Positions 28,478 to 37,193 of a stretch of DNA of 37,193 nt are shown piece by piece; the first letter of the stretch is position 1; every line of letters starts with the position of its first letter. The position numbers and the translations under genes were made by a program. Below the pieces are notes generated by a model, which did no database searches, was not told the origin of the DNA, and was given only the letters and a program-made list of their open reading frames with translations. The stretch comes from Bradyrhizobium sp. ORS 375 (GTDB taxonomy: Bacteria > Pseudomonadota > Alphaproteobacteria > Rhizobiales > Xanthobacteraceae): positions 1 to 37,193 of the forward strand of contig NZ_CAFI01000108.1 of the NCBI RefSeq assembly GCF_000239775.1. Direction: 5' to 3'.

Positions 28478-28607
28478 AATCTTGCAGCACGACCTCTGCT
28501 CCGGTCCGGATAAGACAAGCCCACTCGCTTTGATCGCCGTCGACAGCCTGGAACAGCGCAGAGCAGTGGCTGTTAGCCCAGGACAGATTCATCGCCTCGG
28601 AACCGCC

Positions 28608-29651
28608 ATGACCGACCTCTCCATCGACGCGCGGCTGCTCGCGCCGGACAACAACCGCAACCGCTCGAACATGCCCGTCGTCGCGGTCGCGGCTGCAGCC
28701 TTGCTCCTCGGCGCGCTAGTGCTGACCACCACCATCACCTGGCGGCAGGGCGCACTGTTCCTGGTCGGCGGTGGGCTCGGCCTGTCGCTGTATCACGCGC
28801 TGTTCGGCTTCACCTCGGCGTGGCGCGTCTTCATCGTCGCGCGCCGCGGCGCGGGCTTGCGGGCCCAGATGGTGATGCTGGCGATCGCGGTCGTCCTGTT
28901 CTTCCCCGCGCTCGCCCATGGCACGCTGTTCGGCCAGCCGGTGCACGGCGAATACGGCGCGGTGTCGCTGATCGACAAGCTCGGCTGGATGCCGGCGCTG
29001 GTGCTCTGCCTCGTCGTGATGGCCGGCATCTACGTGTTCACGCTTCAGGTCGAAACCCATAGTCACGGTGAAATCGAGCCAGGCGCACGCACCGAGCTCA
29101 CCGGGACGCGTCGTTTTCTCCAGGGACCATGGCCGCTGCTGTGGGGCGCGGTCGCGCTCGCGCTCGGCAATTTTGCGACGTTGTATCTGGCGGGCCGCCC
29201 CTGGGGCATCACCTCGGCCTTCGCGCTGTGGGGCTCGAAGATCGCCATGGCGCTCGGCGCCGACGTCGCGTCCTGGGGCTACTGGCAGGGCGCCCGCGCC
29301 GCGTCGCTGCAGCAGAGCATCTTCTCCGACATCACTTCGGTGATGGATTTCGGCATCATGCTCGGTGTGCTGCTCGCTGCGGGCTTGGCCGGCAAGTTCA
29401 ATCCAACCTGGCGCCTGCCGCTGCCCTCGCTGCTCGCCGCCATCGTCGGCGGCCTGCTGCTCGGCTACGGCGCGCGGCTCGCCTATGGCTGCAACATCGG
29501 CGCCTATTTCAGCGGCATCGCCTCCGGCAGCCTGCACGGCTGGTGCTGGCTGGTGGCGGCCTTCATCGGCAACATCATCGGCACGCGGCTGCGGCCGCTG
29601 TTCGGGCTAACGGTCGAGCGTGGGCCGGTGCCGGTGGCGAAGCCCATCTGA
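28608..29651 (+). CDS. YeeE/YedE-family membrane protein (sulfur transport)
   Basis: 347 residues from ATG 28608 (MTDLSIDARLLAPDNN). About eight or nine hydrophobic segments are visible, e.g. PVVAVAAAALLLGALVL, ALFLVGGGLGLSLYHALFG and LIDKLGWMPALVLCLVVMAGI. The two YeeE/YedE half-repeats are marked by LFGFTSAWR in the first and LAYGCNIGAYFSGIASGSLHGWCW in the second (key residues GCN and SGSLHGW). The YeeE cysteine is present in YGCNIG. Family members import thiosulfate or related sulfur compounds across the inner membrane, or take part in selenium or sulfur trafficking. The actual substrate is not shown. It converges on the ABM gene, 25 bases away. Confidence 0.83.
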   Translation: MTDLSIDARLLAPDNNRNRSNMPVVAVAAAALLLGALVLTTTITWRQGALFLVGGGLGLSLYHALFGFTSAWRVFIVARRGAGLRAQMVMLAIAVVLFFPALAHGTLFGQPVHGEYGAVSLIDKLGWMPALVLCLVVMAGIYVFTLQVETHSHGEIEPGARTELTGTRRFLQGPWPLLWGAVALALGNFATLYLAGRPWGITSAFALWGSKIAMALGADVASWGYWQGARAASLQQSIFSDITSVMDFGIMLGVLLAAGLAGKFNPTWRLPLPSLLAAIVGGLLLGYGARLAYGCNIGAYFSGIASGSLHGWCWLVAAFIGNIIGTRLRPLFGLTVERGPVPVAKPI

Positions 29652-29676
29652 AGCGATCCGCGACGGCGGCCTTCGA

Positions 29677-29982
29677 TCAGTCGCCGCGCAGCTCGTAATG
29701 CGCGGCGTGCGGTTCATAGTGACTGAGCAGCCTGCGCGCCGCCGGCGGCACGACGGCTTCCTTCGCCGGCCCGGCGAAACGGGCGACGGCATCGTCATCG
29801 GTGAACGTCATGATCGTCATGAACTCCACCTCGGTGTCGAGCGGCCGGCGCAGGAGTTCGATGCCGATGAACCCAGGGATGGTGCGGTCCTTGATCCCGG
29901 GGAAGATCGTCGATCGCAGCAACTCCTCGTAGGCATCGGCATTCGCGACGGTGGTCCAGCCGCGCCAGATACGCTTCAGCAT
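29677..29982 (-). CDS. ABM-domain (antibiotic biosynthesis monooxygenase-like) protein
   Basis: 101 residues. The sequence reads MLKRIWRGWTTVANADAYEELL, IPGFIGIELLRRPLDTEVEFMTIMTFTDDDAVARFAG, then the HYEPHAAHYEL end. This is the ferredoxin-like dimeric alpha+beta barrel fold of the ABM superfamily, in which the closing His-rich strand often lines the active site. Members include small monooxygenases, heme-degrading enzymes and simple binding proteins, so function cannot be assigned. The protein is cytoplasmic. No ribosome site stronger than GAAAA is seen before the ATG. Confidence 0.78.
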   Translation of the reverse strand: MLKRIWRGWTTVANADAYEELLRSTIFPGIKDRTIPGFIGIELLRRPLDTEVEFMTIMTFTDDDAVARFAGPAKEAVVPPAARRLLSHYEPHAAHYELRGD

Positions 29983-30110
29983 TTTCAGAACCTCAGACGT
30001 GATGACATTGGCCTGAGGAATTGCACGGACGAGCGGCTGGCGACTTGGCTAAAATTGCGACTCGGCGGATCTCGTTGTCCCATAGCCTTCGAGCGTGAGC
30101 CCAGTCTCTC

Positions 30111-30266
30111 GCGCGTCGTCCCGGGCAAGCCGCGACGCGCGCCAGCGCGTCGTGGCGCCGACCCGGGACCCATACGCCGCGGCGGTTGTGAGACGCGGGA
30201 TGGTCAACGCATGTGCCTCAAACCGCTTCCTGGGGTTATGGGTCCCGGCTCAAGGCCGCCACGACA
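30111..30266. repeat. imperfect inverted repeat (TATGGGTCCCGG family)
   Basis: The left element at 30111-30180 contains GTCCCGGGCAAGCC, a GACGCGCGCCAGCGCGTCGTGG stem region (self-pairing) and ACCCGGGACCCATAC. At 30235-30266 the inverse wording TATGGGTCCCGGCTC and GCCGCCACGACA appears. The two arms pair imperfectly. The gap 29983-30495 has no gene, and this type of repeat is familiar from Bradyrhizobium intergenic DNA. Confidence 0.65.
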
Positions 30267-30332
30267 GCGGAGGCTGTCGACGGGCCGTGAAAAATAGTCA
30301 GTTGGCTTGTCGTTGGCCTGGGTTGCTGCCGT

Positions 30333-30458
30333 CGGGTGGGCAAAAGGCCGCCCGCGGGGCGGCACGTGCCCACCGTCTGCGTCGCGAACATCGGTGGGCA
30401 CGGCGCGGGCGAGTGCTCGGCTCGACGCGAGATGTGGGCGCGCCTTTGCCACCCTACG
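30333..30458. repeat. GTGGGCACGG-type dispersed repeat
   Basis: CGTGCCCACC (30365-30374) and GGTGGGCACG (30393-30402) are a perfect 10-bp inverted pair. The outer GGGTGGGCAAAAGG and CCTTTGCCACCCTACG match imperfectly. This is a second repeat family in the same gene-free gap before the histidine kinase stop codon. Confidence 0.6.
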
Positions 30459-30495
30459 GCGGCGCGCTTCGGGATGGCTCAGCAGCGTGCGGCGC

Positions 30496-32820
<2,325 letters not shown>

Positions 32821-33030
32821 GCTGTAGACCCCCGAAACTTTCCTTGGATACCCGAATTTCGAAAGAGCCCCAGCCGCTTCCGAATCAAGTTGATTTGAAT
32901 CCAGATTTCTCGGGCTGTCGAGAGTCAACGATTTGGCAAAAGCTAATAAATCTTATCCAATGCGGATTTGCCATGGCGAAAAGCCGGCAGGATGAGTCCG
33001 AAGCGAGAACGCAGCGTGACATCACGGGCC

Positions 33031-34419
33031 TCAGCCGTGCGGCGGCTCGGCGTGACTGATGACGCGCTTCACGGTCGGGAAGGTGCGCCGTATCCCGCGC
33101 TCGATGTGATCGACATTGTCGTGCACCTTGAGCACGCTCATCGACGGCGCGGCGCGGCAGTGGAAGTTGACGATCTCACCGGCCTCGGTGTTGCGGACGC
33201 GGACATTGTGCACGTCGTACATGTCGGTCTCGGCGGCAAAGCGCTGCAGCGCTTCGGCGATCAGCGCGACGCGCTGGTCGGGCGCATCGATGCCGAACGG
33301 CAGCTCGGGCTCGAGCGGCTCGATATGGGTATCAACTTCGACGTCGGCGCCGAACTCGTCGCGGATCGAGCGCTCCAGGTCGTGGGCGATGGCATGCGCC
33401 GCGACCAGGCGCATGTCGCCGTCGACCTCGAGGTCGATGGCCACGATCAGACGGCCGCCGACGTCGTGGACGGTCACGTGATGAATCGCGAGTCCGGAGT
33501 TGCGCGCGATCACCATGATGCGCTCGCGCACGCTCTCATTGCTGAGTGCCACCGGTACCGTGGTGAAGGTGACGTCGGCGTCCGACAGGCTCTTGCCGAC
33601 CGCAGCCTGGGCCTGACGCTTGATCTCGTCGACGCGGTCGATCGGATAGGTGCGGGGCACCTGCACGGTGGCGTCGACGAAATGGGTGGCGCCGACGAGA
33701 CGCACCCGCAGCCGCTCGACGTCGACAACGCCGGCGACCGAGCGGATCGCGGCATCCGCCTTCTCGGCCGCGCCGTCCGGCGCGCGGTCGAGCAGGGTTT
33801 CTACGGTCGAGCGCGCGAGCCTGAGGCCGAGCACGGAGATCATGACGGCGACCGCAACCGCGGCGGCGGAATCACCCCACCAGAAGCCGAGCGCTGTCAG
33901 CATGAGGCCGGCGATGACGGCGACCGAGCCGAGCACGTCGGAGGCGAAATGCAGCGCATCGGCGGCGAGCGCCTGGCTGTGGGTCTCGTGCGCGGCGCGA
34001 TGCAGCGCGCGGGCGCGCCAGAAATTCACCGCGATGTCGAGCACCAGAACCACGAACGGAATGACCGAGAGCGATGGCGGCGGCGCCGCCTCGCGCAGCC
34101 GGCTCACCGATTCCACCAGCACGCCGCCGGCGAGCACGTAGAGCAGGGCGATGACACCGAGCGCCGACAGGCTCTCCAGCTTGCCGTGACCGTAATGATG
34201 CTCGTCGTCGGCGGGCCTGTCCGATACCCGAACCACCATCCAGGTGATGATGGTGGCGACGACGTCGACCGCGCTGTGCAGCGCCTCGGAGACGAGGGCG
34301 AGACTGCCGATCAGGATGCCGACGATGAACTTCGCCGCAGCCATGCTGGCGCTCGCCGCGATCGAGATCGCGGCGACACGGGCTTTCCCGGAGTCGGCAG
34401 GGGAGACGGCGTCGCTCAT
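33031..34419 (-). CDS. cation diffusion facilitator with extended, repeated C-terminus
   Basis: 462 residues, against about 300 for common CDF proteins. Six TM segments occupy about residues 14-205. The transport site is H48 and D52 in TM2 (ALHSAVD) with H157 and D161 in TM5 (ALHFASD), the HD-HD pattern usual for Zn exporters. DEHHYGHGKLE in the loop after TM2 is the family signature. The long C-terminus looks like three successive dimerisation-type modules: 223-290 (VDVERLRVRLVGATHFVDATVQVP), about 300-370 (LAIHHVTVHDVGGRLIVAIDLEVDG) and 385-458 (YDVHNVRVRNTEAGEIVNFHCRA). A second divalent-metal chemistry (Mn, Fe) is possible. Inner membrane, exporting metal to the periplasm. Confidence 0.87.
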   Translation of the reverse strand: MSDAVSPADSGKARVAAISIAASASMAAAKFIVGILIGSLALVSEALHSAVDVVATIITWMVVRVSDRPADDEHHYGHGKLESLSALGVIALLYVLAGGVLVESVSRLREAAPPPSLSVIPFVVLVLDIAVNFWRARALHRAAHETHSQALAADALHFASDVLGSVAVIAGLMLTALGFWWGDSAAAVAVAVMISVLGLRLARSTVETLLDRAPDGAAEKADAAIRSVAGVVDVERLRVRLVGATHFVDATVQVPRTYPIDRVDEIKRQAQAAVGKSLSDADVTFTTVPVALSNESVRERIMVIARNSGLAIHHVTVHDVGGRLIVAIDLEVDGDMRLVAAHAIAHDLERSIRDEFGADVEVDTHIEPLEPELPFGIDAPDQRVALIAEALQRFAAETDMYDVHNVRVRNTEAGEIVNFHCRAAPSMSVLKVHDNVDHIERGIRRTFPTVKRVISHAEPPHG

Positions 34420-34551
34420 AGCTGCGGATGTAGCAGCCGACGCCGCGCCGTAAAAGCCGGGATCGCGCGGCCCAGGTGCATGACAGGCTGCATGACCTGC
34501 GGTCTGGATCGCGCGCTGTTTCGATTGCTTCTAAATGTCAGGAGATTGCGT

Positions 34552-35520
34552 TCACAAGGTCACCACGATCTTGCCGAGGTGCTTGTTCGCTTCCATGTGC
34601 GCGAAGGCTGCGCCGATGTCGTCGAACGCGAACACGCGGTCGATCGGCAGGCGCAGGGTGCGCTGCTCGACGGCGCTCCAGATGTCCGTCTTCACCTCGT
34701 CGAAGATCGCGCGGATCTCCTCGATCGAGCGGGTGCGGAAGGTGACGCCGACATAGCTGATGCGGCGCGCGGCGTGGAGATCGAAGTTGAAATCGGCATG
34801 TGTGCCGCCGAGCCGGCCGACATTGATGATGCGGCCGAGCACCTTGGTCGCGGCGAGGTTCTGGTTGACGACGGTGCCGGACACCTGGTCAATGATCAGG
34901 TCGACGCCCTGGCCGCCCGTGGCCTGCAGCACCTGATCGACCCAGGCGGCATCGCTGGAATCGATCGCGAGGTCGGCGCCGAACTCCTTGAGCCGTCCGC
35001 GCCGCGTCGCATCGGTCGAGGAGCCGATCACGACCGAGGCGCCCTTGAGCTTGGCGATCTGCATGGCCATCAGCCCGACGCCGGAGCTCGCGCCCTGCAC
35101 CAGCACGCTCTGGCCCGGCTGCAGCAAGCCGTTGGTCACGACCGCGTTGTGCATCGTCGAGAGCGCGATCGGCAGCGTTGCCGCCTCGTCGAAATTCATG
35201 TTCGACGGTGCATGAAACAAACGACCGTGATCGGCGAGGGTGTATTCGGCAAACGCTGCGCCCCCCGAGCCCATCACGCGGTCGCCGACCTTGACGCCCT
35301 TGGCGTCGGGACCGAGCTCGGCGACCTCGCCGGCCCATTCCATGCCGAGCACGGTCCCGACGCCGCCGGCGGCGCCGTGCGCGTGGCCCTTGGTCATGCC
35401 GAGATCGGCGCGATTGAGGCCGCAGGCGCGCACGCGGATCAGAACCTGCGTGCCCTTCGGCGTCGGCTTGGCGACATCGGTGATCGCGGCGCCCTGGGCG
35501 CCATAGACGTAAGCTTTCAT
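34552..35520 (-). CDS. quinone-oxidoreductase-like MDR protein
   Basis: 322 residues. The GroES-like N-terminal domain starts MKAYVYGAQGAAITDV, has ACGLNRADLGMTKG and GMEWAGEVAELGPD, and lacks the cysteines of zinc alcohol dehydrogenases, as usual for quinone oxidoreductases. The Rossmann part has QGASSGVGLMAMQIAKLKGA as the NADPH-binding motif. GRIINVGRLGG and a C-terminal FAFDDIGAAFAHMEANKHLGKIVVTL (key residues DIGAAF and GKIV) complete the fold. It probably reduces quinones or enones with NADPH in the cytoplasm; the substrate is not predictable. AGGAA lies about nine bases before the ATG at 35520. Same direction as the CBS gene upstream, with 135 bases between. Confidence 0.88.
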   Translation of the reverse strand: MKAYVYGAQGAAITDVAKPTPKGTQVLIRVRACGLNRADLGMTKGHAHGAAGGVGTVLGMEWAGEVAELGPDAKGVKVGDRVMGSGGAAFAEYTLADHGRLFHAPSNMNFDEAATLPIALSTMHNAVVTNGLLQPGQSVLVQGASSGVGLMAMQIAKLKGASVVIGSSTDATRRGRLKEFGADLAIDSSDAAWVDQVLQATGGQGVDLIIDQVSGTVVNQNLAATKVLGRIINVGRLGGTHADFNFDLHAARRISYVGVTFRTRSIEEIRAIFDEVKTDIWSAVEQRTLRLPIDRVFAFDDIGAAFAHMEANKHLGKIVVTL

Positions 35521-35655
35521 CGCAACGGTTCCTGTCGGGCCGAGACGAGCGGCGGCATAGCCGCTGTTTCTCTGTTGCGCACCGCCTAGCAGGCGGCACG
35601 CCGCTCCGACAAGACTCCATTGCCGGCGGAACCGCTCCGCCGCATGGCCTGGCGA

Positions 35656-36075
35656 TCAGGCCGCGGCGGACGCTTCCGCGTCGTCGAAAGCCGAGGAGAC
35701 ATCGCGCATGCTGATGACGCCGGCGAGCGCGAAGTCGACGATGACGGGGAGGTGGCGGATGTGGTGCACGTTCATGAGGTGCCGGACGTGCTCGAGCGAG
35801 TCCTCGGTGCTGCAGGAGATCAGCCGCTGTGGCGAGATCAGCTGAGACACCTTCATGTTGACGCCGGCGGCGCCGTGCTCGGCGATGGCGCGAACGACGT
35901 CGCGTTCAGTGAACATGCCGGCGGCGGTGTTGCCCTCGGTGCGGACGACGTCCTTGACGACGAGGGCGCTGACATTGCTGGCGCGCATCAGCTGCGCCGC
36001 GACGCCGACGGTCTCGTTCATTCGTACCGTGATCACGCGCGCCGTCTTGTTGCGCAGGATGTCTCCGACCTTCAT
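35656..36075 (-). CDS. protein of two tandem CBS domains
   Basis: 139 residues from ATG 36075, with a strong GGGAGG ribosome site five bases upstream. The first CBS domain (about 1-65) reads MKVGDILRNK, VITVRMNETVGVAAQLMRASNVSALVV and GMFTERDVVRAIAE. The second (about 72-130) reads KVSQLISPQRLISCS, EHVRHLMNVHHIRHLPVIV and GVISMRDVSSAF. Stand-alone CBS pairs bind adenosine nucleotides such as AMP or ATP and regulate partner proteins. No partner is evident. The upstream region contains palindromes of the TCTGG/CCAGA type, which may be operators. Confidence 0.9.
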   Translation of the reverse strand: MKVGDILRNKTARVITVRMNETVGVAAQLMRASNVSALVVKDVVRTEGNTAAGMFTERDVVRAIAEHGAAGVNMKVSQLISPQRLISCSTEDSLEHVRHLMNVHHIRHLPVIVDFALAGVISMRDVSSAFDDAEASAAA

Positions 36076-36112
36076 GGCACCCTCCCGTTTGGTTGTCTCG
36101 AACGGAAGGAAG

Positions 36113-36144
36113 TCTGGTATACGTTATGCCAGAAGTCAATCTGG
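36113..36144. promoter_or_regulatory. palindrome cluster upstream of the CBS gene
   Basis: TCTGGTATACGTTATGCCAGA (36113-36133) is a 21-base palindrome with one mismatched pair. CCAGA at its end pairs again with TCTGG at 36140-36144. A third copy, TCTGGCATCCAGA, occurs at 36220-36232. The spacing to the CBS start is about 38 bases, which fits an operator; GntR-type regulators use similar palindromes, but no regulator gene is in view. Confidence 0.5.
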
Positions 36145-36240
36145 AACTTGATGTTTTCTGGGCGAATGCCCGGGAAAGAAGGTCAGCAGAGCTGTCGGAT
36201 GTCCTTGCTAGGATTGGCATCTGGCATCCAGAGCGCCCAA

Positions 36241-36272
36241 ACAGAAAAGGAGGCGCACCGGAATGCGCCTCC
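36241..36272 (-). terminator. rho-independent terminator of the MFS gene
   Basis: On the minus strand GGAGGCGCA and TGCGCCTCC (36272-36264 and 36257-36249) form a perfect 9-bp stem, followed by TTTTCTGT. It lies 25 bases after the MFS stop codon. Confidence 0.85.
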
Positions 36273-36296
36273 TGACGTCGCGGGAGAAGCCGTGGC

Positions 36297-37193
36297 TCAG
36301 GCCGTGCGAACGTCCTGCGCGGCGGGCTTGGTGACCGGCGCCTCCTTGCCGAGGATGAAGGCACGGCGCAGCGGCTTGATGACGAACAGCGCCAGCAGCG
36401 CTGCGGTCGCGTTCAGCGCAACGCCGATCACGAACACCGCCTGCCAGCCATACTTGGCGGAGACCAGGCTCGCGAGCGGGACCAGGAGCGAGGCGGTGCC
36501 CTTCGCAGTGTAGAGCATGCCGTTGTTGGTCGCCGCGTATTTGCTGCCGAAGGTGTCGCCCGAGGTGGCAGGGAAGAGGCTGTAGATCTCGCCGAACACG
36601 CCGAAATAAACGGCGGTGGCGAGCACGAACACGATCGGATTGTGCCCGTAGTTCGACAGTGTCAGCAGCATCAAGGCGGCGGTGCCGAACGCGATGAACA
36701 TGGTGTGCTCGCGGCCGATCGTGTCGGAGATCCAGCCGAACACCGGGCGACCGAAGCCGTCGAAGATGCGGTCGAGCGAGATCGCGAAGGTCAGCGCCGC
36801 CATCTGGAAGCCAGCGAGCGTGACCGGCTCGTTGGCGATCTTGAAGTCGTGCGCGATCGGCGCGATCTGGGCCGCGGTCATCAGGCCGCCGGACGCGACC
36901 ATCACGAACACGAGATACATGATCCAGAAGATGGGCGTGCGCAGCACCTGTGGCGGAGTGTAGTCGATCTTGCTCTGCGGCAGGTTGAGCTGCTTCTTGC
37001 GCGCGGGAGCCGCGTGGGTCGGCGGCCGCAGGAAGATCGCGAGCACGAACACGATCAGGCCCTGGCCGATGCCGAAGGTGAAGAAGGCGCTCTGATAGCC
37101 GCTCGAGGCGATCATGCTGGCGATCGGCACCACGGTGAGCGCGGCGCCCGCGCCGAAGCCGGCGGCGGTGGCGCCGGCGGCGAGGCCGCGGCG
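36297..37193 (-). CDS. MFS transporter, oxalate/formate antiporter family (N-terminus beyond window)
   Basis: The frame is open to the right edge (position 37193), so only the C-terminal about 298 residues are visible. Upstream of a GTG at 37133 the frame continues as LAAGATAAGFGAGAALT, the usual TM5 region of OFA-family proteins, so the gene begins outside. TM segments include IFWIMYLVFVMVASGGLMTA, MFIAFGTAALMLLTL and VFVLATAVYFGVFGEIYSLFPATSGDTFG; FDGFGRPVFGWISDTIGREHTM carries the MFS loop motif (key residues GRPVFGWISD). OFA members exchange oxalate or formate, among other carboxylates, across the inner membrane; the substrate is inferred from family likeness only. Confidence 0.82.
   Translation of the reverse strand, partial: RRGLAAGATAAGFGAGAALTVVPIASMIASSGYQSAFFTFGIGQGLIVFVLAIFLRPPTHAAPARKKQLNLPQSKIDYTPPQVLRTPIFWIMYLVFVMVASGGLMTAAQIAPIAHDFKIANEPVTLAGFQMAALTFAISLDRIFDGFGRPVFGWISDTIGREHTMFIAFGTAALMLLTLSNYGHNPIVFVLATAVYFGVFGEIYSLFPATSGDTFGSKYAATNNGMLYTAKGTASLLVPLASLVSAKYGWQAVFVIGVALNATAALLALFVIKPLRRAFILGKEAPVTKPAAQDVRTA

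Noticed and set aside
32968-35589. Long plus-strand open frame opposite the CDF and MDR genes
   Set aside because: Low-complexity shadow covering two recognised minus-strand genes.

Overview
The window looks like chromosomal DNA of a high-GC alphaproteobacterium of the Bradyrhizobium/Rhodopseudomonas group. The basis is the RecA N-terminus and its GAAC-N7-GAAC SOS box, a soluble NAD-dependent formate dehydrogenase operon in the order fdsG-B-A-C-D, a tandem glycine riboswitch in front of gcvT, AlaS beginning [11 protein letters not shown], and several families of intergenic palindromic repeats that I associate with Bradyrhizobium genomes. No rRNA, tRNA, CRISPR array, intact insertion sequence or prophage gene was seen.

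Layout. 1-8.3 kb: the tail of an MmyB-type transcriptional regulator, a DsbA/FrnE-type oxidoreductase, a CelD-like acetyltransferase, an HD-GYP signalling protein, a lipoprotein, a secreted caspase-fold protein, a PilZ protein, a hotdog thioesterase and several small conserved proteins. One of these, a 57-residue Cys-containing protein at 7699-7872, is too short for routine ORF calling and has a perfect FNR/FixK box just upstream. 8.3-10.4 kb: a gene-poor stretch with hairpins, one credible gene (9580-9936) and one doubtful one. 10.4-11.5 kb: recA with promoter, SOS box and terminator. 11.8-16.7 kb: the glycine cleavage operon gcvT-gcvH-gcvP on the minus strand, with promoter, tandem glycine riboswitch and a possible translational expression platform. 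16.8-20.8 kb: alaS followed one base later by a cyclic-nucleotide-binding K+ channel gene. 21.1-28.3 kb: the fds operon and its divergent LysR regulator. 28.6-30.0 kb: a YeeE/YedE membrane protein and an ABM-type monooxygenase. 30.5-37.2 kb: a PAS histidine kinase with a PleC/DivJ-like core, a cation diffusion facilitator with an unusually long C-terminus, a quinone-oxidoreductase-like MDR protein, a double-CBS protein and the end of an oxalate/formate-type MFS transporter that runs off the right edge.

Functional links. Glycine cleavage, formate oxidation to CO2 with NADH formation, and an oxalate/formate-family transporter all concern one-carbon metabolism, but they are separate transcription units. 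The HD-GYP and PilZ proteins at 2.5-6.2 kb are both cyclic-di-GMP-type proteins. No operon of obviously novel function stands out. The most unusual signals are the FixK-box microprotein, the CDF protein with what look like three tandem cytoplasmic dimerisation modules, the hairpin-rich gene-poor block before recA, and the palindrome cluster upstream of the CBS gene.
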